Below, one piece after another: positions 39,126 to 47,790 of a stretch of 64,000 bases of DNA (its first letter is position 1; each line of letters begins with the position of its first letter). The notes under the pieces are model-generated. The model saw only the letters and a list, made by a program, of their open reading frames with translations, made no database searches and was not told the DNA's origin. Both the position numbers and the translations under genes were made by a program. The stretch lies in assembly GCA_946405515.1 (NCBI GenBank), contig CAMJHM010000002.1:1-64000 (forward strand), in the 5' to 3' direction. This DNA is from an uncultured Fibrobacter sp. (GTDB lineage: Bacteria; Fibrobacterota; Fibrobacteria; Fibrobacterales; Fibrobacteraceae).

Positions 39126-40337
39126 ATGAAAACTTTTTTCTTGAAATTAATGCCGTTGTTGGTGCTTGCGGCTTGCTACGATCCGGAACCCTATGTGGCC
39201 TCCGTAGAAGACAAAGGACCCTCGATTTCGGAATCGGAAATAGGGAAGGTGTTCCCTATAAATGGCGGAATCTCGTACCAGATCTGTAATCCTTCGGTTT
39301 CTCAGGATACAGTTCGTTTCCCTGCTTCCATGCTGTGGCTGAATTTCAACCCGATTGGCGTGAATGCTCCGGATTCGGTGTACAATGTGGTGTCGACCAA
39401 GGAACGCAAGGTGAGCCAGCATGACCGTTTGACTATTTCCGATACGTCGGAAAAAGTCCTTTGGTATTTGATGAGAGATACTGCCAATGGGGATTGCCAG
39501 TTCCAGGATCCGGAATGGAGTACGCATCCCAATTTTATTGCATCGCTCCGTGCATACGATGTTAACGGAAGTAAATCCTGCTCCCCGGACAATCTTGACT
39601 ACGGTATCATTGCTGTGCGCATTTCGGACAAGAAACGTTTCGTATTTTACGATAAAAAAGAAAGCGAGTACGGGGATCCGCATATTTGGGTAGACCCGTC
39701 CGTGACGGAAGCGGATACATCGGCCTCCGATACGACAATTCGTGGATTTTTCGGGACAGACCGTGTGCGCCTTGTCTTTGTGAGGACGAAAGATGATAAT
39801 ATGCAGGTTCGTGAACTTGTGTTCCGTGACTTTGCGAATGGAGGCAAGGAAGTCAAGCTGAAACTGCCGAAGGGCTATAGTGGTAAGTCCCTTGAAAATC
39901 CGCTTATTTCGCCCGATGGAAAATTTGTCACCTATAATCTGGTCGATGCTTCTCAAACGAGCTGGGATGCTTATATCCAGGAACTTTCCAAAAATTCCGA
40001 GCCCATGAAGATTGAAAAGTTGAATGGCATGATTAGCGCTCCGGCCCAGCCGCATTGGTTCCAGTATGACGGACGCCTTTTTGTGGTTTGGGCGGAAACC
40101 GATGGGTTTATACGTAACGATAAAGATTTTACGGTCAGTTCCATTCAGGATGGGTCTGCCGGTCGTACGGTGATGCGTGAAATCCGGCTGTCGGCAGGTG
40201 CCGCTTCGGATCTCGCCATGGAATGGGTTGGCGATGTCCGTGAGCTTGCTCCACTTCCCATGATTGGGGGCAGGTCGCCAGATAGCAAGTTCCTTGCGAC
40301 AGGAACGAGTCATGGATTTATGATTGAACTCCCGTGA
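39126..40337 (+). CDS. Hypothetical lipoprotein, possible beta-propeller
   Basis: 403 residues from the ATG at 39126; an in-frame TTG three codons earlier is not needed. Lipobox LVLAAC (Cys17). The body contains repeated short motifs seen in WD40/TolB-like propellers (ENPLISPDGKFVTYNLVD near 260; PHWFQYDGRLFVVWAETD near 305; GGRSPDSKFLATGTSHGF at the C-terminus). These suggest blades, but only three are recognisable. No enzyme motif. Same transcription unit as the metzincin gene and the following barrel. Confidence 0.8.
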   Translation: MKTFFLKLMPLLVLAACYDPEPYVASVEDKGPSISESEIGKVFPINGGISYQICNPSVSQDTVRFPASMLWLNFNPIGVNAPDSVYNVVSTKERKVSQHDRLTISDTSEKVLWYLMRDTANGDCQFQDPEWSTHPNFIASLRAYDVNGSKSCSPDNLDYGIIAVRISDKKRFVFYDKKESEYGDPHIWVDPSVTEADTSASDTTIRGFFGTDRVRLVFVRTKDDNMQVRELVFRDFANGGKEVKLKLPKGYSGKSLENPLISPDGKFVTYNLVDASQTSWDAYIQELSKNSEPMKIEKLNGMISAPAQPHWFQYDGRLFVVWAETDGFIRNDKDFTVSSIQDGSAGRTVMREIRLSAGAASDLAMEWVGDVRELAPLPMIGGRSPDSKFLATGTSHGFMIELP

Positions 40338-40345
40338 GGCATGCC

Positions 40346-41467
40346 ATGAAACAGAGAAAAATTGGATACGGTTTGATGGTTGCCTTTGCTTTGGCGGGCG
40401 CATTTGTGGTTGGCTTTGAATCTCCAGTCGATGTCTCGACGCCGTGGGAATCCATTGGCGGTTGTGGTGCTGGCGGTTCCGGTGGTGGATCCGGAGACGG
40501 AATCAAGTGGATTGGCCAGGGCGTGTCGGGCGGCTATCTCGAAACGGAAGTGTTCACGAAGTATAGCGTAGGCCAGAATTTTTCGGCACTTACGCTTTCT
40601 CCGCATTTCTCCATCAAACCCACATGGTCGACCAAACTAGGTATGACGGTCCCCTGGATGTCTCACAGGGGCGAGGTGCAGTTCCGTAGTAACCAGGCTC
40701 CTATGGACCGTAGCACGGGTGGCCTTGGTGATTTGTCGTTCGATTTTTCGAAGACGATTGGTAGCGGCGGTGCGGCTTCGCTTTCGGCATCTCTTTCTAT
40801 CCCGACTGGGCAGTACGACATCAAGCGCGGTACCGACGGTGCCGAGATGATTTTGCCTTCGAGTTTCCAGAAGGGTTCTGGTCTTTATTCGCTTACGCTC
40901 GGCTGGGATTACAGCCGCGATACGGATAAGGGAATTTGGCTCTATGGGTTGACCTATACGCATCCCTTCGCGATGCACCTGATATCGGGCGAGAATGAAT
41001 TCAACGATACTTACTGGAAGGGTTACGACCATTCCGACGACCGTTTCGAGTACCGTTTCAAACCTTATGGTGAAAACGACCTCGGAGCCTTTACGCCGCC
41101 GTCGGTGGGCGCATCGATTGCTTACGGTTATCGCGGACGTGCGGGCATTGTGCAGTCGTTCGGCGTGACGTTCTCCGCACCTCTCGGTGTAGCATGGATT
41201 TCGTCGGAGAAGGTGGGCGTGTACGATCCGCGTCCTGACCCCGATCACAAGGCTTGGTCCGGTGCATTCGTTTATGGCATAGAATTCTCGGATGCCTCGT
41301 TCCCTGTGTTCCTCGCACTTTCAGTCCCCATCCACGACAAGGCGAATGCAGCAGACCCGATGGACGAATACGACGATTCCCCGATGAAGGAATGGAACGC
41401 TCCCGATTGGGATGACTTCCTGCAGCAGTGGACCATCGCCGTTGGCATCAAGGGGTGTTTCTTCTAG
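40346..41467 (+). CDS. Outer-membrane beta-barrel protein
   Basis: 373 residues from the ATG at 40346; the GTG at 40334 overlaps the previous stop and is rejected. N-terminal hydrophobic segment (GLMVAFALAGAFVVGF) and a Gly-rich stretch (GGCGAGGSGGGSGDG). Many barrel strands of the transport-porin type follow (YSVGQNFSALTLSPHFSIKPTWS, GDLSFDFSKTIGSGGAASLSASLSIPTG, SGLYSLTLGWDYS). The end WTIAVGIKGCFF has a terminal Phe. It resembles outer-membrane transporters of the FadL or phenol-degradation MetA type in size, without specific evidence. Last gene of the run 37261-41467. Confidence 0.82.
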   Translation: MKQRKIGYGLMVAFALAGAFVVGFESPVDVSTPWESIGGCGAGGSGGGSGDGIKWIGQGVSGGYLETEVFTKYSVGQNFSALTLSPHFSIKPTWSTKLGMTVPWMSHRGEVQFRSNQAPMDRSTGGLGDLSFDFSKTIGSGGAASLSASLSIPTGQYDIKRGTDGAEMILPSSFQKGSGLYSLTLGWDYSRDTDKGIWLYGLTYTHPFAMHLISGENEFNDTYWKGYDHSDDRFEYRFKPYGENDLGAFTPPSVGASIAYGYRGRAGIVQSFGVTFSAPLGVAWISSEKVGVYDPRPDPDHKAWSGAFVYGIEFSDASFPVFLALSVPIHDKANAADPMDEYDDSPMKEWNAPDWDDFLQQWTIAVGIKGCFF

Positions 41468-41535
41468 GCTCGAGGCTCCAGGCACGAGGCTCGGGGCTCC
41501 AGCAGTGAGCAATGAGTCTTTGAGAGACTAGAGAA
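41467..41535. repeat. GGCTCGAGGCTC-type degenerate words
   Basis: Imperfect units of the form GAGGCTC(G/C)(A/G) and, inverted, TGAGCAATGAGT. The same words occur at 47434-47470 and 5876-5925. They directly adjoin the double-hairpin repeat C, which suggests association of the two kinds of element. Confidence 0.5.
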
Positions 41536-41539
41536 TAGA

Positions 41540-41645
41540 GACTAGCGGCTAGTGAAAAGAATCACGCACTTCGTGCGTCAATATAAGACGGCGAAGCCGT
41601 GACATTTTTCCCTAGTCTCTAGATCCTAGATTCTAACCCCTAATC
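41540..41645 (-). repeat. Double-hairpin intergenic repeat, copy C
   Basis: The same core and CTAG-rich arms as copy B (17165-17275): ACGCAC-TTC-GTGCGT and ACGGC-GAA-GCCGT. Relative to copy B, differences are few and lie in the outer arms. It lies between a plus-strand barrel gene and the minus-strand xer gene, that is, between convergent genes. Confidence 0.8.
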
Positions 41646-41649
41646 ATAT

Positions 41650-41708
41650 CCTACTTACCTCATACCTCAAAGGCGCAACGTGCCGACCTCAAAGCGCAGC
41701 GACCTCAC
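41650..41708. repeat. ACCTCA-AAG-GCGCA degenerate words
   Basis: ACCTCATACCTCAAAG and GACCTCAAAGCGCAG repeat two to three times imperfectly, downstream of the xer stop and next to the double-hairpin repeat. No reading frame. Confidence 0.45.
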
Positions 41709-41712
41709 TCCC

Positions 41713-42606
41713 TCACGCTCTCGGATGCGTCTTCTTGAATGCGGCGCGTAGCCGTTCTGCGTTTACGTGTGTATAAACTTGCGTAGTCGAGATGTTCGAA
41801 TGCCCGAGCATTTCTTTGACGCTCATGATTTCGGCTCCGTTCTCAAGCAAGTGTGTGGCAAAACTGTGGCGCAGTACATGCGGGGATGCCTTGCCCTCCC
41901 AACCGATTTCGCGGAGCAAGTGCTGGATGTCGTTGCGGAGTGTGCGTAGCCCGAAGGGCTTGCTGTTGTCGCTCAAAAAAACGTAGCCCGTTGCCGTAGG
42001 CAAGTGTCCTGCTTGGACTTGCATTTGTTTGTAATTTGCGATACGGTCGATGAAGCTTTCGGTAAGCGGTACAATGCGTTCCTTGTTGCCCTTGCCGAGT
42101 ACGCGTACGAGTTTTGCGTTTGTGTCGATGCGGTCCCACGTGAGCATCTGGCATTCCGAAATGCGCAGTCCCGAGCCGTAGATGAGTTCAAGCAGAATGC
42201 GTGCCCGCACTTGTTGGAGCGTCGGGTTCTCTATTTCTGGGAACTTCTCGGGCGCGAGGTCTTTTTGCCCGAGGACGGCGACTAGCCGCTTCGGACGTTT
42301 GGGCATAGGGACGTTTTCTGCAGGATTTGTTTCTAGAATTTTTGAACGCACCAAGTATTTGCCAAAACTTTTGAGTGCGGCGAGGTGCTCGCAGATGCTT
42401 GTGGGTGCGAGTTTCTGCTTCATCTTGAGGTCCCAGACGAATGCCTTGATGTTCGTTTCGTTTAACGCTCCAATGGGGGAGTCTTCGTCTAGCCGTTCCA
42501 AAAACTTGTCGAGCGATTTTCTGTACGTTGATACTGTACGTGGCGAGAAATTTCGCCGCGCAGAAAGGTAAGTCAGGAAATCAGAGATGCGGTTTCGAAG
42601 CGTCAT
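41713..42606 (-). CDS. Tyrosine recombinase XerC/XerD-type
   Basis: 297 residues, the usual Xer length. Xer recombinases resolve chromosome dimers at dif. N-terminal SAM-like core-binding domain (LSARRNFSPRTVSTYRKSL); C-terminal catalytic domain with the full set: Arg in SGLRISE, Lys in GKGNKER, HxxR in HVLRHSFATHLLENG, His in GHSNISTTQ and Tyr278 as nucleophile (QVYTHV). No attachment site, integrase-adjacent tRNA or excisionase was seen, so the chromosomal Xer role is favoured over a phage integrase. XerC and XerD cannot be told apart here. Confidence 0.92.
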   Translation of the reverse strand: MTLRNRISDFLTYLSARRNFSPRTVSTYRKSLDKFLERLDEDSPIGALNETNIKAFVWDLKMKQKLAPTSICEHLAALKSFGKYLVRSKILETNPAENVPMPKRPKRLVAVLGQKDLAPEKFPEIENPTLQQVRARILLELIYGSGLRISECQMLTWDRIDTNAKLVRVLGKGNKERIVPLTESFIDRIANYKQMQVQAGHLPTATGYVFLSDNSKPFGLRTLRNDIQHLLREIGWEGKASPHVLRHSFATHLLENGAEIMSVKEMLGHSNISTTQVYTHVNAERLRAAFKKTHPRA

Positions 42607-42659
42607 GGAAAATTGCTCTGGGCTGCTGGGAAAAAATAATCTATTTTAGCATTCAGAAA

Positions 42660-43949
42660 ATGATGATTGACGGTATTTTGAAGAAGTGTTGTGCATCGAG
42701 TCTCTTTCTGGGGCGTCCGTTGGTAGCGGTCGCCCTTGTGTGCACGGCTCCCCTTTGTGCAATGGAACGAGTTGCCGGTGCCAATGCGACTTTGGATATC
42801 GAACCGGGAGCGCGCTCTGCTGCACTGGGTTCGGCGACGATGGCTATCGATGGCGATTACCTTGGACTTATGTCCAATCCGTACCAATTGTCGGGTGTTC
42901 GCTATACCTGGGCTTCTTTCTCGCATACCGCCTATTACGAAGACACCAAGTACGACTACGCTTCAGTTGTGACGCCGCTTTCTGAGGGGCAAGCTTTGGG
43001 CATTTCGTTCTCCCGCTTTGGTGCCGATGATATTCCATGGGTCAAGGAGGGGGAACCTCTACCCGAAGGCTCCAATTACAAGACGCTTTCCATTGCGGAT
43101 TGGGTGCTCGGTATATCGTGGGGCCGAAACATTACCGAGAGACTATCGGTGGGCGCTGCATTCAACGTTCTCTATCGCGATATGGACCAGACGGGCTGGG
43201 GCTTCCGCGGCGATGCCGGCTTACGTTATCGCACTATTGACCAGCTATACCTGGCGGCATTCCTCAAGGGCTGGACGTCTTCGGCCGTCAAGTGGGAATC
43301 CGGAACAACGGAATACTCGGCTCCGGAACTCTATGTTGCTGCTAGCTACTTTCTGGATATTCCTTACTTGTATGGCGCCTTGGGCCTGTACTGGCAGGGA
43401 GCGGGTTTATTGCATGCCGAGGCTCGCGATTTGGAACTCGAAACGGATGAGGACCGCGGCGAACCTGTTTGGAAAGATCCGCTGGACTGGCTCTCTGGGG
43501 GGCGTGGCGGTGTAGAATTCCTGTTTGACTTTGGTCTTTCAATTCGTTTGGGCTTGGCCAGTTTCACCACTCTCGGGAGCGTGACTGCCGGTGCGGGCCT
43601 TGTCGTGGCGAAATTCTTCAAGATTGACTATGCTTTCGAATCCCACCCGGAACTTTCTGCGGTACACAGGGTGAGTGTGAGCGTGAGCCCCTATTTGTTC
43701 AGCCATAACGACGAGAAGGCTCGTCCGCGACTGTCACCGGCGGAAGCCGCCCGCAGGCCACTCCAGGAAAATGACAGCGACGACGAAGCCCCGATTGAGG
43801 AACCTGCTGCTCAGGATGACGGAGCTGCCCCGCAGCCGCAGGAATCTCCCGCCAAATCCGACGAGGGTGCAGATGCTGCCAAAACGGATGAATCGCCGGA
43901 GGAAGCACAGCCTCTCGCTCCGTCTGGAGGAACCTATTGGGAGGAATAA
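42660..43949 (+). CDS. PorV/PorQ-like outer-membrane beta-barrel protein with acidic tail
   Basis: 429 residues from the ATG at 42660; the frame is open to 42528 but those codons overlap xer and lack a signal peptide. Signal peptide with core LVAVALVCTAPLCA. The opening LDIEPGARSAALGSATMAIDGDYLGLMSNPYQL fits the PorV/PorQ barrel family. In Bacteroidota these proteins work with the type IX secretion system. The C-terminal 75 residues are an acidic, Pro/Glu/Asp-rich tail ending TYWEE, unusual for a barrel. Linking it to secretion of CotH-type proteins is inference. Confidence 0.75.
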   Translation: MMIDGILKKCCASSLFLGRPLVAVALVCTAPLCAMERVAGANATLDIEPGARSAALGSATMAIDGDYLGLMSNPYQLSGVRYTWASFSHTAYYEDTKYDYASVVTPLSEGQALGISFSRFGADDIPWVKEGEPLPEGSNYKTLSIADWVLGISWGRNITERLSVGAAFNVLYRDMDQTGWGFRGDAGLRYRTIDQLYLAAFLKGWTSSAVKWESGTTEYSAPELYVAASYFLDIPYLYGALGLYWQGAGLLHAEARDLELETDEDRGEPVWKDPLDWLSGGRGGVEFLFDFGLSIRLGLASFTTLGSVTAGAGLVVAKFFKIDYAFESHPELSAVHRVSVSVSPYLFSHNDEKARPRLSPAEAARRPLQENDSDDEAPIEEPAAQDDGAAPQPQESPAKSDEGADAAKTDESPEEAQPLAPSGGTYWEE

Positions 43950-44021
43950 TGGGGATGAATAATTGCCTTTTTTGGTGATTTTTCTCACTTTCTTAAATTT
44001 TTTTTATAAATTTGGTCGTAT

Positions 44022-44687
44022 ATGGACCAGTTGAAGAACTATCGTGAAGTTGGAATTTTTGATTTGTTGTCGGCGCCGCTGAACCCCATCGGCGCTTTTG
44101 ACGCAGAACAATTCAAGAAAGATGTTCGCGCTTTGCTGGACGAGCGCTCCGAAGACAAGTTCGTCGCCGTCGACCTGGCTGGCCTAGATTTCTTGTATAG
44201 CGATGCTTATAATGCGTTGCTCCTTTTCCAGACGGAACTGTCCGCCCGTGGTGGCATGATGGCCATGCTCACGAACAATGCCACGATTATCGACGGACTC
44301 AAGAAGGCTGGCCTCGACAAGAAGCTGAAGGTGTTCTCCTTCGAAGCGGAGATGATGGCCTTCTCGCTGCATAACCAGGCTCCGCAGGAACCGTCGATGA
44401 TTACCATTGATCCTGAACCGGTCGCTGAACAGCAACCTCAGGTGGCTTCGCAGAATACCTATTCCGGTACCGCTGCTCCGGCTCCGAATACTTCGCTGGA
44501 ACGCCGCACGGGTTCGCACCGCAAGTTTACCAAGAGCTTCAATGCGATTTCTAAGGACGAAGAAAAACTTGCCAAGAAGGGAATGAACATGCCCTTCGAC
44601 GAGGAAAAGTCTCCGGCACGTACGGTGCTGACCATCATCCTCCTAGTCGTCCTGATTGGTGGCCTGCTGGCTTATTTGCTTATCTGA
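44022..44687 (+). CDS. STAS-domain protein with C-terminal membrane anchor
   Basis: 221 residues. STAS domain at about 1-115: FVAVDLAGLDFLYSDAYNALLLF matches the anti-anti-sigma phosphoacceptor region (Ser at SDAYNALL), then LTNNATIIDGLKKAGLDKKLKVF. A Pro/Ala linker follows, then one C-terminal helix (about 199-219, VLTIILLVVLIGGLLAYLLI) at the very end, so the STAS domain is cytosolic and tail-anchored. STAS proteins usually switch partners by phosphorylation. No anti-sigma kinase lies next to it; the LytM-like gene follows after 8 bases. Confidence 0.82.
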   Translation: MDQLKNYREVGIFDLLSAPLNPIGAFDAEQFKKDVRALLDERSEDKFVAVDLAGLDFLYSDAYNALLLFQTELSARGGMMAMLTNNATIIDGLKKAGLDKKLKVFSFEAEMMAFSLHNQAPQEPSMITIDPEPVAEQQPQVASQNTYSGTAAPAPNTSLERRTGSHRKFTKSFNAISKDEEKLAKKGMNMPFDEEKSPARTVLTIILLVVLIGGLLAYLLI

Positions 44688-44695
44688 CCTAGAAA

Positions 44696-45613
44696 ATGGC
44701 TGTCGAGTTTTCGGAATACCGGGGGAAGAGGAAACGTTCTTTCCGCAAACGTAGGTTTCCGCTCCTGAGAATTTTGTTCTTGATTGGGCTTGTGTCTGGC
44801 GCTGCTGCGCTTGGACTTTTCCAGAAAGTTGCCGAAGCGATTTCGTTGAGGGTGAACAAACCTGCTGCGGTTGTCGTAACTTGGGAATCCATGTGCGATA
44901 GTTCGGGCGGTGTGTTTGCTGAACTCAAAAAAGGCCTCCATGAATGCGTGTGGAATATCGGCGATTCGGCAACCAAGTTCCCTACACCCATGCTGCGCTA
45001 TGTCGCTTCTATGAGGAATACAGGGGCTTCCCGGATTCGTTGGGTCTCTAGTAGCGAGGATTTCTTGGAAGGCGTGTTGGTGCGGTTGGAAGGCGATTCC
45101 ATGGTACACAATTACTTGCAGGTGGTCAAGAACGATTCCATGCGCTACTGGATAGACGAGGCTACGGGCTGCCTTTTCCCAGGCCTGTGTCCACGCCGCC
45201 CGCTCGGTTGGGCTGCAGTTCCCATATCGGTCAATTTCGATTTTGAAGGCCAGGATTCGCTTCTCACGAAGGATGTTTTTTGCGGTGAAGGCGAGGCTCC
45301 TGTATACCCGGTCCTTTCGGGGGTTGTGCTCGACGTGGGGAAGGATTCCTTTGGTTACTTTGTTGAAATTGACCACGGCGACAACGTAACGACGAGGACT
45401 TCTGGGCTTGGTTTCTGGTCGACTCCGCTGTCGGTGGGAGATTCCGTTTATGCCGATGTTCCTGTGGGGCGCCTGATGCCGCAGGACAGTGCCATGTTTT
45501 TCTTGACGGTTCGCCGGAACGGCTTGTTTATGCGGTGGAACGATTTCTACGGATATACGCATCCTTTGGATTCATCCTCAATTGCTATATTCAAGAAACG
45601 GATCGGTTTTTGA
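44696..45613 (+). CDS. LytM/M23-like periplasmic protein lacking the zinc ligands
   Basis: 305 residues. N-terminal basic cytoplasmic tail and one membrane helix (about 25-43), so periplasmic. The C-terminal part (about 200-275) follows the LytM core: VYPVLSGVVLDVGKDSFGYFVEIDHGDNVTTR, then PLSVGDSVYADVPVGRL. Active M23 enzymes carry HxxxD and HxH zinc motifs; here the strand after DHGDN reads TTRTSGLG and the terminal region FFLTVRRNGLF lacks HLHF. It is a degenerate LytM, like EnvC/NlpD-type activators of amidases. Four Cys in the N-terminal part may form disulfides. Confidence 0.75.
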   Translation: MAVEFSEYRGKRKRSFRKRRFPLLRILFLIGLVSGAAALGLFQKVAEAISLRVNKPAAVVVTWESMCDSSGGVFAELKKGLHECVWNIGDSATKFPTPMLRYVASMRNTGASRIRWVSSSEDFLEGVLVRLEGDSMVHNYLQVVKNDSMRYWIDEATGCLFPGLCPRRPLGWAAVPISVNFDFEGQDSLLTKDVFCGEGEAPVYPVLSGVVLDVGKDSFGYFVEIDHGDNVTTRTSGLGFWSTPLSVGDSVYADVPVGRLMPQDSAMFFLTVRRNGLFMRWNDFYGYTHPLDSSSIAIFKKRIGF

Positions 45614-45625
45614 GTTGAGGTCTTC

Positions 45626-46726
45626 ATGCGCTTTGGTCTGCGCCACATTTTTGTCTTGCTAGCTCTGCTTTTGGCGTGTACCGCCTTGGTGGCGTGTACG
45701 CAGAGCGAGGATGGACCTCTGAACGTTTCCCGTGAAAAAATCGAGCTTTCGCGTACGGGTTACTACTTGCGCCCGACGCTGGATTCCGGCAAGTCTATCC
45801 ACCTGGTCCAGGATACGCTCTACTTGTACTTGGACAGTATGTGGACTTATTCGAATTGTGCGCTCAAGAGAATTTCTTATGATAAGCGGAGAGAGGATTC
45901 TACATACCGCATTAAACCGGTTCTTCATCTGCACCAGACTGTTGAGGATTGTCCGTCTCCTTACTATCGGCCGAGTTATATGCTCAAGCTTGTTTTTGAC
46001 GAAGAAGAACTTGAGGGAATTTCTCGCATTATCGCTGAAAATACGTTTGATTCCGTGTTCGATACCATTGCTGTTCGCCGCGGGAACATGTCTATGGATA
46101 CCTTTGAAATATACGTCGACAGTTTGTTTGCATCTAACGATAGCTTGCCCTTGCGCACAAAGGGCTCACCTTCGTTGCTGAAGGTGCTCGATTCCATCAC
46201 TCCGCTGGAGTTTTATTGGCGGCCGATGAAATCAAAATGCAAGATGAAGATTACTGATTGCGATTCGCTAGTTTCCGATACGCTTTTCCCGGATAAATGG
46301 GAACTCAATGATACGTTGCTTGTGCCTGTCCGCCAGGCATGTGCAGATTCCGACGATGTCTACTGCATGTCGTCGTACTGGGAAAATGACTCGAATTCGC
46401 TGGGGTCCGTGCGCATTCATCGCGATACGACGTGGCATACGAGTAGGTTCTTGGTGGAATCGGTGCCTGCTTGTGCTACGTACGACCGCTATTCGTACAG
46501 GACGTTCTCTGTAGGATATACGGGGACGTTCATTCGCGAACTGTTTTCTCCAGATTCTTCCGAAACGGCCTGTGGCCCCTTGTCGCGTGATAGCTGGATC
46601 GCTTTACGACTTTTGAGTAACGGGGCGGTTATGCTTGATTCCGAAACGGACTCGCTCGGAACAGCCGAGAAATTGTACAAGGCGTGGAAAAAGGCGAAGG
46701 TCGCTCCAAGCAAGGCTAAAAAATGA
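45626..46726 (+). CDS. Hypothetical lipoprotein
   Basis: 366 residues. Signal peptide RHIFVLLALLLACTALVAC with two possible lipobox cysteines (Cys17 and Cys24). The rest is rich in Tyr, Asp and Cys and shows no recognised family. It lies between the LytM-like gene (12 bases) and the Nudix-like gene, which starts inside its stop codon (ATGA overlap at 46723). Translational coupling to a cytosolic Nudix-like protein is odd, and may merely reflect operon packing. Confidence 0.75.
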   Translation: MRFGLRHIFVLLALLLACTALVACTQSEDGPLNVSREKIELSRTGYYLRPTLDSGKSIHLVQDTLYLYLDSMWTYSNCALKRISYDKRREDSTYRIKPVLHLHQTVEDCPSPYYRPSYMLKLVFDEEELEGISRIIAENTFDSVFDTIAVRRGNMSMDTFEIYVDSLFASNDSLPLRTKGSPSLLKVLDSITPLEFYWRPMKSKCKMKITDCDSLVSDTLFPDKWELNDTLLVPVRQACADSDDVYCMSSYWENDSNSLGSVRIHRDTTWHTSRFLVESVPACATYDRYSYRTFSVGYTGTFIRELFSPDSSETACGPLSRDSWIALRLLSNGAVMLDSETDSLGTAEKLYKAWKKAKVAPSKAKK

Positions 46727-47433
46727 TTGAATATACTTTTGCGGCGGAAATCGCCGAGGCCGACAAGCCTGTTATTTTGAATAGCCGGATTTTCAGGGAG
46801 TGGCTGGAACGCTCCCAGAAAAAGTTTATTGTCTCGAAAATCCATTTTGCGTCGGTCGATTTTTTAAGCAAGGTTCACGAACCGTTGTTTATAAAGTTGC
46901 GTGCGACGGCGTCGCTCCCCGATGGCAAGCCTGTGCATGGCATTGTCCTTGTGCGCGGGAACGCGGTGGGCGTGCTTGTGGTATTGAAGTGCGAGGGAAA
47001 AAAGTACCTGTTGCTGGTGCGGCAGCCCCGGTTCGCTATTTCGGAACAGGCTTCCCTCGAAATTCCTGCCGGCATTCTCGACTGGACGGGCGATTACCGC
47101 AAGGTGGCACTCTCGGAACTGGAAGAAGAAGCGCAGATTGTCGCCGAGGATTCCGAACTGATTGACTTGACCCGTTTTTGGTGGGGCGATTCCACGGACG
47201 GCTTCGCGGCGAGTTGCGGACTCTTGGACGAGCGCATTCGCTTGTTTGCGATTGAACGCGAAGTCACTCCGGAACAGCTCCGCGCCATGGACGGCAAGGA
47301 CCAGACGTACATGGATGAAAACGAATGGATCCGCACGGAAGTCCTCCCTTACGAGGAGGCCGCTCGCCAGTTTGTTGACGGGAAAAATTTGATTGCCCTG
47401 TTCCTTTACGAACGGTGGCAGAGACAGCAGTGA
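46723..47433 (+). CDS. Nudix-fold hydrolase-like protein
   Basis: 236 residues. A Nudix-type domain lies at about 75-210: VVLKCEGKKYLLLVRQPRFAI, EIPAGILDWTGDYRKVALSELEEEAQI. The canonical Nudix box is G-x5-E-x7-R-E-U-x-E-E-x-G-U. Here the first Glu is Gly, the Arg is Ser and the late Gly is Gln, while the central E-L-E-E-E is kept. It may hydrolyse nucleoside diphosphate derivatives such as ADP-sugars (the RQPRFAI and EIPAGILD parts fit the ADP-sugar branch), or may have lost activity. Start overlaps the previous stop by four bases. Confidence 0.75.
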   Translation: MIEYTFAAEIAEADKPVILNSRIFREWLERSQKKFIVSKIHFASVDFLSKVHEPLFIKLRATASLPDGKPVHGIVLVRGNAVGVLVVLKCEGKKYLLLVRQPRFAISEQASLEIPAGILDWTGDYRKVALSELEEEAQIVAEDSELIDLTRFWWGDSTDGFAASCGLLDERIRLFAIEREVTPEQLRAMDGKDQTYMDENEWIRTEVLPYEEAARQFVDGKNLIALFLYERWQRQQ

Positions 47434-47505
47434 GGCTCGAGGCTCGAGGTTCGAGGTCCGAGGCGTGAACCTCATGGCTCACAGCTCATCGCTCATAGCT
47501 AAAAA
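47434..47505. repeat. GAGGCTC and GCTCATGGCTCA degenerate words
   Basis: First about five units of G(A/T)GGCTCGAGG, then four units of GCTCA(T/C)(A/C)GCTC. These are the same two word families as at 41467-41535 and 5876-5925. They follow the Nudix gene stop and overlap the minus-strand gene end by a few bases. Confidence 0.5.
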
Positions 47506-47708
47506 ATCGTGTTGTTGATGGTCAGGCCGACGAAGAATACGATAAGGTAGCCGTACCAGAGTCCGGTCAAGACGTAGTTCAGCCCGCGCTTGTACGCTTT
47601 CGGTTCGTTCTTGTTCTTTTCGCGAATACGAATAACGTTCTTTCTCAGGAAGAACAGGCTGATGCCGAGTCCGATAAGAGTTGCGATAATCAATAGTACG
47701 TATGCCAT
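47499..47708 (-). CDS. Small membrane protein
   Basis: 69 residues with two transmembrane helices (about 2-21 and 44-63) separated by a basic loop (RKNVIRIREKNKNEPKAYKRG). A weak ribosome site makes the start uncertain, but hydrophobic layout and codon use look coding. Unknown function. It is divergent from the rimP operon and convergent with the Nudix gene. Confidence 0.6.
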   Translation of the reverse strand: MAYVLLIIATLIGLGISLFFLRKNVIRIREKNKNEPKAYKRGLNYVLTGLWYGYLIVFFVGLTINNTIF

Positions 47709-47790
47709 AGCGGCGTAGAAGATAACTTTTTTTTGCGCGATTTGCCTGTTTTTGTTCCAGAAAAGGCCGAAATGCTCTTCGGGTAGTGTT

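Noticed and set aside
41713-42606. Phage integrase or integron integrase
   Set aside because: Standard Xer length and motifs, no extra integron patch, no attachment site or phage genes nearby. The hairpin repeat next to it is also found 24 and 36 kb away without a recombinase.
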